The notes under the pieces are model-generated. The model did not search any database, was not told where the DNA came from, and saw only the letters and a list, made by a program, of their open reading frames with translations. From the NCBI GenBank assembly GCA_964019155.1, contig OZ025242.1, forward strand, positions 83,878,344 through 83,942,343: DNA of 64,000 nucleotides, given 5' to 3'. The stretch is from Osedax fenrisi (taxonomy: Eukaryota; Annelida; Polychaeta; Sabellida; Siboglinidae). The translations under genes and the position numbers were made by a program. Shown piece by piece: positions 16,301-26,819 of the stretch (its first letter is position 1; each line of letters opens with the position of its first letter).

Positions 16301-19008
16301 TAGTAAGGCTGACATTAGTAAAGCTGACATTAGTAAAGCTGACATTAGTAAGGCTGAAATTAGTAAAGCTGACATTAGTAAGGCTGACATTAGTAAGGCT
16401 GACATTAGTAAGGCTGACATTAGTAAGGTTGACATTAGTAAGGCTGACATTAGTAAGGCTGACATTAATAAGGCTGACATTAGTAAGGATGACATTAGTA
16501 AGGCTGACATTAGTAAGGCTGACATTAGTAAAGCTGACATTAGTAAGGCTGACATTAGTAAGGCTGACATTAGTAAGGTTGACATTAGTAAGGCTGACAT
16601 TAGTAAGACTGACATCAGTAAAGCTAACATTAGTAAGGCTGACATTAGTAAGGCTGAAATTAGTAAGGCTGACATTAGTAAGGCTGACATTAGTAAGGAT
16701 GACATTAGTAAAGCTGACATTAGTAAGGATGACATTAGTAAGGCTGACATTAGTAAGGCTTACATTAGTAAAGCTGACATTAGTAAAGCTGACATTAGTA
16801 AAGCTGACATTAGTAAAGCTGACATTAGTAAAGCTGATATTAGTAAAGCTGACATTAGTAAAGCTGACATTAGTAAGGCTGACATTAGTAAGGCTGACAT
16901 TAGTAAAGCTGACATTAGTAAGGCTGACATTAGTAAGGCTGACATTAGTAAGGCTGACATTAGTAAGGCTGAAATTAGTAAGGCTGACATTAGTAAGGCT
17001 GACATTAGTAAGGATGACATTAGTAAAGCTGACATTAGTAAGGATGACATTAGTAAGGCTGACATTAGTAAGGCTTACATTAGTAAAGCTGACATTAGTA
17101 AAGCTGACATTAGTAAAGCTGACATTAGTAAAGCTGATATTAGTAAAGCTGACATTAGTAAAGCTGACATTAGTAAGGCTGACATTAGTAAGGCTGACAT
17201 TAGTAAAGCTGACATTAGTAAGGCTGACATTAGTAAGGCTGACATTAGTAAGGCTGACATTAGTAAGGCTGACATTAGTAAATCTGACATTAGTAAGGCT
17301 GACATTAGTAAAGCTGACATTAGTAAGGCTGACATTAGTAAGGCTGACATTAGTAAGGCTGACATTAGTAAGGCTGACATTAGTAAGGCTGACATTAGTA
17401 AGGCTGACATTAGTAAGGCTGACATTAGTAAAGCTGACATTAGTAAGGCTGACATTAGTAAGGCTGGCATTAGTAAAGCTGACATTAGTAAATCTGACAT
17501 TAGTAAGGCTGACATTAGTAAGGCTGACATTAGTAAAGCTGAAATTAGTAATGCTGACATTAGTAAAGCTGACATTAGTAAGGTTGACATTAGTAAGGCT
17601 GACATTGGTAAGGCTGACATTAGTAAGGATAACATTAGTAAGGCTGACATTAGTAAGGCTGACATTAGTAAAGCTGACATTAGTAAAGCTGACATTAGTA
17701 AGGCTGACATTAGTAAGGCTGACATTAGTAAGGCTGACATTAGTAAGGATGACATTAGTAAGGCTGACATTAGTAAGGCTGACATTAGTAAAGCTGACAT
17801 TAGTAAGGCTGACATTAGTAAGGCTGACATTAGTAAGGCTGACATTAGTAAGGCTGACATTAGTAAGGCTGACATTAGTAAGGCTGACATTAGTAAAGCT
17901 GACATTAGTAAGGCTGACATTAGTAAAGCTGACATTAGTAAGGCTGACATTAGTAAGGCTGACGTTAGCAAGGCTGACATTAGTAAGGCTGACATTAGTA
18001 AAGCTGACATTAGTAAGGCTGACATTAGTAAGGCTGGCATTAGTAAAGCTGACATTAGTAAATCTGACATTAGTAAGGCTGACATTAGTAAGGCTGACAT
18101 TAGTAAAGCTGAAATTAGTAATGCTGACATTAGTAAAGCTGACATTAATAAGGCTGACATTAGTAAGGCTGGCATTAGTAAAGCTGACATTAGTAAATCT
18201 GACATTAGTAAGGCTGACATTAGTAAGGCTGACATTAGTAAATCTGACATTAGTAAGGCTGACATTAGTAAAGCTGACATTAGTAAGGCTGACATTAGTA
18301 AGGCTGACATTAGTAAGGCTGACATTAGTAAGGCTGACATTAGTAAGGCTGACATTAGTAAGGCTGACATTAGTAAAGCTGACATTAGTAAGGCTGACAT
18401 TAGTAAGGCTGGCATTAGTAAAGCTGACATTAGTAAATCTGACATTAGTAAGGCTGACATTAGTAAGGCTGACATTAGTAAAGCTGAAATTAGTAATGCT
18501 GACATTAGTAAAGCTGACATTAATAAGGCTGACATTAGTAAGGCTGACATTAGTAAAGCTGACATTAGTAAGGCTGACATTAGTAAAGCTGACATTAGTA
18601 AGGCTGACATTAGTAAAGCTGACATTAGTAAGGCTGACATTAGTAAGGCTGACATTAGTAAGGCTGACATTAGTAAGGTTGACATTAGTAAGGCTGACAT
18701 TAGTAAGGCTGACATTAATAAGGCTGACATTAGTAAGGATGACATTAGTAAGGCTGACATTAGTAAGGCTGACATTAGTAAAGCTGAAATTAGTAAGGCT
18801 GACATTAGTAAGGCTGACATTAGTAAGGTTGACATTAGTAAGGCTGACATTAGTAAGACTGACATCAGTAAAGCTAACATTAGTAAGGCTGACATTAGTA
18901 AGGCTGAAATTAGTAAGGCTGACATTAGTAAGGCTGACATTAGTAAGGATGACATTAGTAAAGCTGACATTAGTAAGGATGACATTAGTAAGGCTGACAT
19001 TAGTAAGG
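7321..19008. repeat. Higher-order repeat of about 4.3-4.5 kb inside the 15-bp satellite
   Basis: Marker monomers recur at long constant intervals. The TATTAC variant lies near 7,321, 11,596 and 16,066, giving units of 4,275 and 4,470 bp. CTTAC markers at about 7,998, 8,313 and 9,873 reappear 4,530 bp later at 12,528, 12,843 and 14,403. Rarer variants inside (AATCTGAC, GGCATT, ATTAAT, GACATCAGT) fall at the same offsets where I compared rows, for example 8,521 with 13,051 and 9,361 with 13,891. Units differ by whole monomers: 14,630-16,060 is 15 bp shorter than 10,145-11,590. A third, rearranged unit runs from 16,066 to about 19,008. This indicates block duplication on top of monomer amplification. 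Confidence 0.85.
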
Positions 19009-22000
19009 CTTACATTAGTAAAGCTGACATTAGTAAAGCTGACATTAGTAAAGCTGACATTAGTAAAGCTGACATTAGTAAAGCTGATATTAGTAAAGCT
19101 GACATTAGTAAAGCTGACATTAGTAAGGCTGACATTAGTAAGGCTGACATTAGTAAAGCTGACATTAGTAAGGCTGACATTAGTAAGGCTGACATTAGTA
19201 AGGCTGACATTAGTAAGGCTGAAATTAGTAAGGCTGACATTAGTAAGGCTGACATTAGTAAGGATGACATTAGTAAAGCTGACATTAGTAAGGATGACAT
19301 TAGTAAGGCTGACATTAGTAAGGCTTACATTAGTAAAGCTGACATTAGTAAAGCTGACATTAGTAAAGCTGACATTAGTAAAGCTGATATTAGTAAAGCT
19401 GACATTAGTAAAGCTGACATTAGTAAGGCTGACATTAGTAAGGCTGACATTAGTAAAGCTGACATTAGTAAGGCTGACATTAGTAAGGCTGACATTAGTA
19501 AGGCTGACATTTGTAAGGCTGACATTAGTAAGGCTGAAATTAGTAAAGCTGACATTAGTAAGGCTGACATTAGTAAGGCTGACATTAGTAATGCTGACAT
19601 TAGTAAAGCTGACATTAGTAAAGCTGACATTAGTAAGGCTGAAATTAGTAAGGCTGACATTAGTAAGGCTGACATTAGTAAGGCTGACATTAGTAAATCT
19701 GACATTAGTAAGGCTGACATTAGTAAAGCTGACATTAGTAAGGCTGACATTAGTAAGGCTGACATTAGTAAGGCTGACATTAGTAAGGCTGACATTAGTA
19801 AGGCTGACATTAGTAAGGCTGACATTAGTAAAGCTGACATTAGTAAGGCTGACATTAGTAAGGCTGGCATTAGTAAAGCTGACATTAGTAAATCTGACAT
19901 TAGTAAGGCTGACATTAGTAAGGCTGACATTAGTAAAGCTGAAATTAGTAATGCTGACATTAGTAAAGCTGACATTAATAAGGCTGACATTAGTAAGGCT
20001 GACATTAGTAAAGCTGACATTAGTAAGGCTGACATTAGTAAAGCTGACATTAGTAAGGCTGACATTAGTAAAGCTGACATTAGTAAGGCTGACATTAGTA
20101 AGGCTGACATTAGTAAGGCTGACATTAGTAAGGTTGACATTAGTAAGGCTGACATTAGTAAGGCTGACATTAATAAGGCTGACATTAGTAAGGATGACAT
20201 TAGTAAGGCTGACATTAGTAAGGCTGACATTAGTAAAGCTGAAATTAGTAAGGCTGACATTAGTAAGGCTGACATTAGTAAGGTTGACATTAGTAAGGCT
20301 GACATTAGTAAGACTGACATCAGTAAAGCTAACATTAGTAAGGCTGACATTAGTAAGGCTGAAATTAGTAAGGCTGACATTAGTAAGGCTGACATTAGTA
20401 AGGATGACATTAGTAAAGCTGACATTAGTAAGGATGACATTAGTAAGGCTGACATTAGTAAGGCTTACATTAGTAAAGCTGACATTAGTAAAGCTGACAT
20501 TAGTAAAGCTGACATTAGTAAAGCTGACATTAGTAAAGCTGATATTAGTAAAGCTGACATTAGTAAAGCTGACATTAGTAAGGCTGACATTAGTAAGGCT
20601 GACATTAGTAAAGCTGACATTAGTAAGGCTGACATTAGTAAGGCTGACATTAGTAAGGCTGACATTAGTAAGGCTGAAATTAGTAAGGCTGACATTAGTA
20701 AGGCTGACATTAGTAAGGATGACATTAGTAAAGCTGACATTAGTAAGGATGACATTAGTAAGGCTGACATTAGTAAGGCTTACATTAGTAAAGCTGACAT
20801 TAGTAAAGCTGACATTAGTAAAGCTGACATTAGTAAAGCTGATATTAGTAAAGCTGACATTAGTAAAGCTGACATTAGTAAGGCTGACATTAGTAAGGCT
20901 GACATTAGTAAAGCTGACATTAGTAAGGCTGACATTAGTAAGGCTGACATTAGTAAGGCTGACATTTGTAAGGCTGACATTAGTAAGGCTGACATTAGTA
21001 AAGCTGACATTAGTAAGGCTGACATTAGTAAGGCTGACATTAGTAATGCTGACATTAGTAAAGCTGACATTAGTAAAGCTGACATTAGTAAGGCTGAAAT
21101 TAGTAAGGCTGACATTAGTAAGGCTGACATTAGTAAGGCTGACATTAGTAAGGCTGACATTAGTAAAGCTGACATTAGTAAGGCTGACATTAGTAAGGCT
21201 GGCATTAGTAAAGCTGACATTAGTAAATCTGACATTAGTAAGGCTGACATTAGTAAGGCTGACATTAGTAAAGCTGAAATTAGTAATGCTGACATTAGTA
21301 AAGCTGACATTAATAAGGCTGACATTAGTAAGGCTGACATTAGTAAAGCTGACATTAGTAAGGCTGACATTAGTAAAGCTGACATTAGTAAGGCTGACAT
21401 TAGTAAAGCTGACATTAGTAAGGCTGACATTAGTAAGGCTGACATTAGTAAGGCTGACATTAGTAAGGTTGACATTAGTAAGGCTGACATTAGTAAGGCT
21501 GACATTAATAAGGCTGACATTAGTAAGGATGACATTAGTAAGGCTGACATTAGTAAGGCTGACATTAGTAAAGCTGACATTAGTAAGGCTGACATTAGTA
21601 AGGCTGACATTAGTAAGGTTGACATTAGTAAGGCTGACATTAGTAAGACTGACATCAGTAAAGCTAACATTAGTAAGGCTGACATTAGTAAGGCTGAAAT
21701 TAGTAAGGCTGACATTAGTAAGGCTGACATTAGTAAGGATGACATTAGTAAAGCTGATATTAGTAAGGATGACATTAGTAAGGCTGACATTAGTAAGGCT
21801 TACATTAGTAAAGCTGACATTAGTAAAGCTGACATTAGTAAAGCTGACATTAGTAAAGCTGACATTAGTAAAGCTGATATTAGTAAAGCTGACATTAGTA
21901 AAGCTGACATTAGTAAGGCTGACATTAGTAAGGCTGACATTAGTAAAGCTGACATTAGTAAGGCTGACATTAGTAAGGCTGACATTAGTAAGGCTGACAT

Positions 22001-22113
22001 TAGTAAGGCTGAAATTAGTAAGGCTGACATTAGTAAGGCTGACATTAGTAAGGATGACATTAGTAAAGCTGACATTAGTAAGGATGACATTAGTAAGGCT
22101 GACATTAGTAAGG
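19008..22113. repeat. Second higher-order repeat, units of about 1.45 and 1.34 kb
   Basis: Paired CTTAC markers 315 bp apart lie at 19,008/19,323, 20,463/20,778 and 21,798/22,113. They define units of 1,455 and 1,335 bp, the second shorter by a whole number of monomers. The same 315-bp module (21 monomers bounded by CTTAC) also occurs at 7,998/8,313, 12,528/12,843 and 16,758/17,073, so it is a recurrent block of both higher-order structures. Shorter spacings (270 and 225 bp) near 9,873 and 14,403 look like shrunken versions. Confidence 0.8.
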
Positions 22114-23559
22114 CTTACATTAGTAAAGCTGACATTAGTAAAGCTGACATTAGTAAAGCTGACATTAGTAAAGCTGATATTAGTAAAGCTGACATTAGTA
22201 AAGCTGACATTAGTAAGGCTGACATTAGTAAGGCTGATATTAGTAAAGCTGACATTAGTAAGGCTGACATTAGTAAGGCTGACATTAGTAAGGCTGACAT
22301 TTGTAAGGCTGACATTAGTAAGGTTGACATTAGTAAAGCTGACATTAGTAAGGCTGACATTAGTAAGGCTGACATTAGTAATGCTGACATTAGTAAAGCT
22401 GACATTAGTAAAGCTGACATTAGTAAGGCTGAAATTAGTAAGGCTGACATTAGTAAGGCTGACATTAGTAAGGATGACATTAGTAAAGCTGACATTAGTA
22501 AAGCTGACATTAGTAAGGTTGACATTAGTAAGGCTGACATTAGTAAGACTGACATCAGTAAAGCTAACATTAGTAAGGCTGACATTAGTAAGGCTAACAC
22601 TAGTAAAGCTGACATTAGTAAGGCTGACATTAGTAAGGCTGACATTAGTAAGGCTGGCATTAGTAAGGATGACATTAGTAAAGCTGACATTAGTAAAGCT
22701 GATATTAGTAAGGCTGACATTAGTAAGGTTGACATTAGTAAGGCTGACATTGGTAAGGCTGACATTAGTAAGGATGACATTAGTAAGGCTGACATTAGTA
22801 AGGCTGACATTAGTAAAGCTGACATTAGTAAGGCTGACATTAGTAAGGCTGACATTAGTAAGGCTGACATTAGTAAGGATGACATTAGTAAGGCTGAAAT
22901 TAGTAAGGCTGACATTAGTAAAGCTGACATTAGTAAGGCTGACATTAGTAAGGCTGACATTAGTAAGGCTGACATTAGTAAGGCTGACATTAGTAAGGCT
23001 GACATTAGTAAGGCTGACATTAGTAAAGCTGACATTAGTAAGGCTGACATTAGTAAAGCTGACATTAGTAAGGCTGACATTAGTAAGGCTGACATTAGTA
23101 AGGCTGACATTAGTAAGGCTGACATTAGTAAAGCTGACATTAGTAAAGTTTACATTAGTAAGGCTGACATTAGTAAGGCTGACATTAGTAAAGCTGACAT
23201 TAGTAAGGCTGACATTAGTAAGGCTGACATTAGTAAAGCTGACATTAGTAAGGCTGACATTAGTAAGGCTTAAATTAGTAAAGCTGACATTAGTAAAGCT
23301 GACATTAGTAAGGCTGACATTAGTAAGGCTGACATTAGTAAGGCTGACATTAGTAAGGCTGACATTAATAAGGCTTATATAAATTAAATAATTCGATTAT
23401 TTATAGATTAATGCTACCACGTACATTGTACGTCGTACATATCAAATATAAATATCTCAGGAATTCCTATCGTTATCGTAGGAGGAGTAGGAAGAGGGTG
23501 GGAGTAGGGTGAGTTGGTGGAGTGGGGGGCTAGTGGGGCGAGGGAGATATATTCGCTGG

Positions 23560-23745
23560 TCGACCGCGTATACACGTCGCGGAATGAATGCTGGCCACAT
23601 TGACCACCTTGACCAGTACGACCAGTACGGCCAATACGGCCATATCGTTAATAAACCGCTAAATGGCGGCCGGCCTGCCGTATGACGTAACACCTCTCCC
23701 CGTCCGCTAGGGGGCAGCAGCGGCGGACTGAGTTACGTAATCACT
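23560..23745. promoter_or_regulatory. GC-rich candidate regulatory segment with a CTCF-like site beside the satellite
   Basis: A short GC-rich, CpG-containing patch in AT-rich surroundings begins about 180 bp from the satellite edge. At 23,704-23,720 it carries CCGCTAGGGGGCAGCAG, close to the bilaterian CTCF core (CCNNNAGGGGGC followed by an R-rich tail). Bases TGACGTAA (23,683-23,690) and TTACGTAA (about 23,734-23,741) resemble CRE and C/EBP-type bZIP sites. A 9-bp-spaced CCAGTACG/CCAATACG run lies at about 23,604-23,640. The motif matches are seen directly; insulator or enhancer function is inference. A 78-codon - strand frame over 23,457-23,693 is not convincing as a gene. Confidence 0.4.
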
Positions 23746-23874
23746 AATTAGCGATGTATTACCGTTGTTGTAAAGTTAATATAGGCGTCGGGTGGCGCGT
23801 AGTCGGGGAGATCCGCTTCAATAGAACTTCATAATTAAGTATTAGATAATGTATCGTCTAATCTATGTAGGAGT

Positions 23875-23877
<3 letters not shown>

Positions 23878-23930
<53 letters not shown>
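23878..23930. repeat. (TA)n microsatellite
   Basis: Uninterrupted TA dinucleotides. Similar runs occur at about 24,895-24,941, 26,264-26,319, 33,400-33,434, 34,081-34,122, 41,938-41,974, 43,305-43,336, 52,782-52,811 and 58,128-58,150. This density is a general property of the non-satellite part of the window. Confidence 0.95.
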
Positions 23931-23934
<4 letters not shown>

Positions 23935-23954
23935 TGTATCATATATTATTAAAA

Positions 23955-24257
23955 CTGCCTTTGTGGCTCAGTTGGCTATGGGGTCCAACACACAAGAAGC
24001 ACCCGGGACCCGCGTCGCGAGTTAACTCGAATTCGAGCCCCGTCCGGACCATTAAAATAGGTCTTAAAATAATATTTAGAAGTGATCTTATATAATTATT
24101 TTAATAAATGATCGGATCTCGTTAAAACCATGGATACCTTAACATGAGAGCGGCTTCGAAGGGACATTAGAGCCATACATGGTTATAAGTGAAAACTTCA
24201 TCTAAGTTCCTGGATGGGATGAAAGGATTCCACCAAAATAAAAAAATAAAATAACAA
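23955..24257 (+). mobile_element. tRNA-derived SINE, copy 1 (near full length)
   Basis: The tRNA-like head has an A-box TGGCTCAGTTGG at 23,964-23,975 and a B-box-like ATTCGAGCC near 24,031. The body shared with the other copies follows (GAAGTGATCTTATATAATT, CGGCTTCGAAGGGACATTAGA, GGTTATAAGTGAAAA) and ends in GATGAAAGGATTCCACC plus an A-rich tail. A conserved imperfect hairpin (CTCTC/GTTAA pairing with TTAAC/GAGAG around an AACCATGGATACC loop) sits at about 24,115-24,153. There is no coding capacity; mobilisation would need a partner LINE. Other copies lie at 30,413 (-, fragment), 45,463 (-), 58,342 (+) and 63,621 (+, 5' truncated). Confidence 0.85.
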
Positions 24258-24268
24258 TATATATATAT

Positions 24269-24420
24269 ACAGTTAACTCCCGCTAAATCAGAACCCCGTT
24301 AACTCAGACATTGTACACACGTTAGTTTGGTTGTGTACCTACTTGTACTGCTGTAAGAATACTTCGGTATCTCGGACCGCTGTCAGATATATAAACGTGT
24401 GTCAGATTTATTAACAAGAT
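24269..24420 (+). mobile_element. Pogo/Tigger-like terminal fragment
   Basis: TA followed by CAGTTAACTCCCGCTAAATC and repeated AACTCAGAC/CTCGGACC phrases resembles the left end of the MITE at 47,846-47,947 (CAGTCAACTCTCTGTAAGTC). I did not find the matching right terminus, so this is a truncated or strongly diverged copy. Family assignment rests on terminal sequence and the TA flank only. Confidence 0.4.
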
Positions 24421-24890
24421 ATGATCGTTTATCTATATAGATACGAAAAATGTATACAATATATTGCATTGTAATACTTTATCAGGTCGAAGTATCGTTC
24501 GTACAGTATATATATATACTTGTACGTATATATATATACTTGTAGCTAGTATATTAGATACGTTATATAGCGTGTGCTATATGTACAGAATAAGTACGGG
24601 AACTTGTGTGTTGATGGAAAACTCGTGAGGTTTTATATCATATAATAGCACACTAAGTATAGTTCTATGTACATATAACTATAGCCTATATAACACAAGC
24701 CTATATGTTTGTTTACTTTGACCACTGCTCTCAGTGATCTAACACAATGCTAGTGATGACGCATGACTACAACACACATATAGCTAATTACGTCTAATGA
24801 ATACCTAATTATAATCTATGGAGTACAACATTAATAGTATGGAGAGATTTGTTTAGCATAGGACATATAACAAGCTCGAGATAGACATGT

Positions 24891-24944
<54 letters not shown>

Positions 24945-26260
24945 CGATACATAACTAGATTGTATATTGTCTATTCGTTTACCATATACCTACCTCTTTA
25001 GGTTAAACATTATCATTATACCATACATAATCCAATGTCCTCCCACATAGTAGTATATCATTGTTCCCGTACCCTACCGTTCAGTGTTCCCCCGTACACA
25101 AGCGCGGCGCAATGTATTGTTATCGTGTTAACAATGGAATATTAGGCCATAGTACACGCTAATAGGGGCGTGTCTAGCGAACACTACCTGGCGCCTATAG
25201 AGCCTAAGGAACACCTACCCTCAAGTTACCCTATATAGTGCTGTGTTCTGTTCCATACTAGACTTTTCAATTGGAAAAGATTGCAATAAACCATGTATCC
25301 ATGGAGGTATTATATATATATATATAATACATGGTAAATATATTTCAACAGACCGGCCCTTACATATGTAGGCGTGGAGTACATATATAGGCGTGGCTTA
25401 TATATGTTTCACCGGATACAAGTATTGTCTAATATTCACCTTAGACAACTCAAAAGAAATAGACAAATATAATAAATAACTGTGACCCGAAACCGACATT
25501 CCGTATAGCGTGTTCTATATTTAGATACTGATTACGTAATATAACAATAAAGCCACCCGTGTTCTCGAGGTAGAGGTATGCAATGACGTCATTAACACGT
25601 GATCGACGCAGTAGCATTGTTATGTCAATGTTGCAACAATATTATCAACCTGGTTTTTTTGTAATTAATATCGATATATATATTACCTTAATATATACGT
25701 GCGTGTGTAGTATATGTGTACATTCAATCATTATATATATATAGTTTATCGGAGTAATTTAATGTCATTCTTTTTTTCATTTAGTATTCTTTTTCATTTT
25801 ATTTCTCCGTTATCCTAATGGCTTCAATATAAAACCTTGGTCTTTTCGGGTTGTTGCCGGCAAATGATTTATATCTTTATCGTATATCATTAAGACTGCG
25901 ATTTTCAATATAATTACAAACTCCCTATCAGTCGATTAAGTATACTATGATATCATGTCATGCTACTCTCCCCATATCAGTGTATTAGTCGACAATAAAC
26001 TACCACATTCTCCAAGTATGACGCAAGTTTCCAACGCTACCGACTACCATACTACTAATGGGGTGTTTGTTTTGCATGGACAGTTGGGAAGATGGGAAAT
26101 GGACATATATTTCATGTTACGTATTTTAATTACTAGTATCTTTGTACACTTAATCACGTGATATTTTATGTTAATATAAATATCGTCTGTTAATAAAATG
26201 AATAGTTTAAAACCTAATGTTATTAATTAAATATCTATTATCTGAGAATACTTCCTATAG

Positions 26261-26322
<62 letters not shown>

Positions 26323-26817
26323 TATATATACTAAGATATACAAGGACTAGGTCGCTCTACCTAGAATTAGCTCAGACAAACATAACACAAAACATGTCAT
26401 ATACAATGGTAGTATACTACCGTTGTGTCCACGAAATGTATCAACGGACTGTCCATTTGTCCATCTGTCCACATGACCAACTCGCCTGCTACTAAATGCA
26501 CACCCTATAGGATACGTTGTATTCGTAATAACAGTGTTCGCTGTCCATGTGATGTCCTCGGAAATCCGTTATTCATGTTACCCGGATGTAGTACCGCTTT
26601 CTAATACCTTCCCGAGTCTCCTCTTAAGATTATAACAAATAATAATATTATTAAGTATATGTATTATTGATGCATTATTTTATTATCAGTAATAAAGTAC
26701 TGAATTATAACTGTAGTTAAATCATCAATATGTCGAGGTTCAGATGAGATTTAGGTGAGGTTTAGGTGATGTTTAGAGTTATGTGTGAGGTAAGCGTTGG
26801 TACTTTTTATTTAATTA
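24421..26817. other. Intergenic AT-rich DNA without recognisable genes
   Basis: No gene is recognised. The stretch contains (TA)n runs at about 24,895-24,941 and 26,264-26,319 and several GGCGTG boxes (about 25,155-25,400). A perfect CRE TGACGTCA at 25,584-25,591 is followed by a CACGTG E-box at 25,596-25,601. Open frames at 25,955-26,161 and 26,217-26,495 are short, low-complexity or without similarity that I recognise. Confidence 0.6.
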
Positions 26818-26819
26818 GA

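Larger units (their letters stand above)
1..23380. repeat. 15-bp satellite array, about 1,558 monomers, truncated at left window edge
   Basis: Tandem monomers of consensus GGCTGACATTAGTAA fill this stretch without any interruption. The array is already in register at base 1, so its left end lies outside the window; the right end is at about 23,372-23,380, where the last monomer runs into AT-rich DNA. The commonest variable site is the purine in TAAGG/TAAAG. Rarer variants include GATGAC, GACTGAC, AATCTGAC, GTTGAC, CTTACA, GAGTTT, GGCATT, ATTTGT and ATTAAT. Comparing successive 60-base rows shows no insertion or deletion that is not a multiple of 15. Because 15 is divisible by 3, two + frames (pentapeptides LTLVR/K and ADISK) and one - frame (MSALL) lack stops in the consensus; the - frame is broken only at CTTAC or TATTAC monomers. 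I see no splice structure, promoter or codon signature supporting a protein. Its role is unknown; a heterochromatic or centromeric satellite is possible. Confidence 0.97.

Noticed and set aside
845..23140. Series of - strand frames of MSALL repeats
   Set aside because: Shadow frames of the same satellite; they break only where a monomer has CTTAC or TATTAC. Useful only as markers of repeat structure.
1..23380. CRISPR-like or telomeric repeat
   Set aside because: No unique spacers between repeats, a monomer far too short for CRISPR, and the sequence is unlike TTAGGG-type telomere repeats.
109..23382. Giant reading frame of 7,757 codons
   Set aside because: It follows from a 15-bp period whose consensus lacks stops in that frame. 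A second + frame and a - frame are also open, and there is no start context, intron or transcript evidence. Described as satellite.
23457..23693. 78-codon - strand frame with a WPYWPYWSYW run
   Set aside because: The Trp/Tyr repeat comes from a 9-bp CCAGTACG-type tandem in a GC-rich patch; no domain, no splice or promoter support.
26217..26495. Open frame with an IYIYIY tract
   Set aside because: Created by a (TA)n microsatellite; the same artefact appears near 33,161-33,397, 43,418-43,621 and 51,002-51,314.
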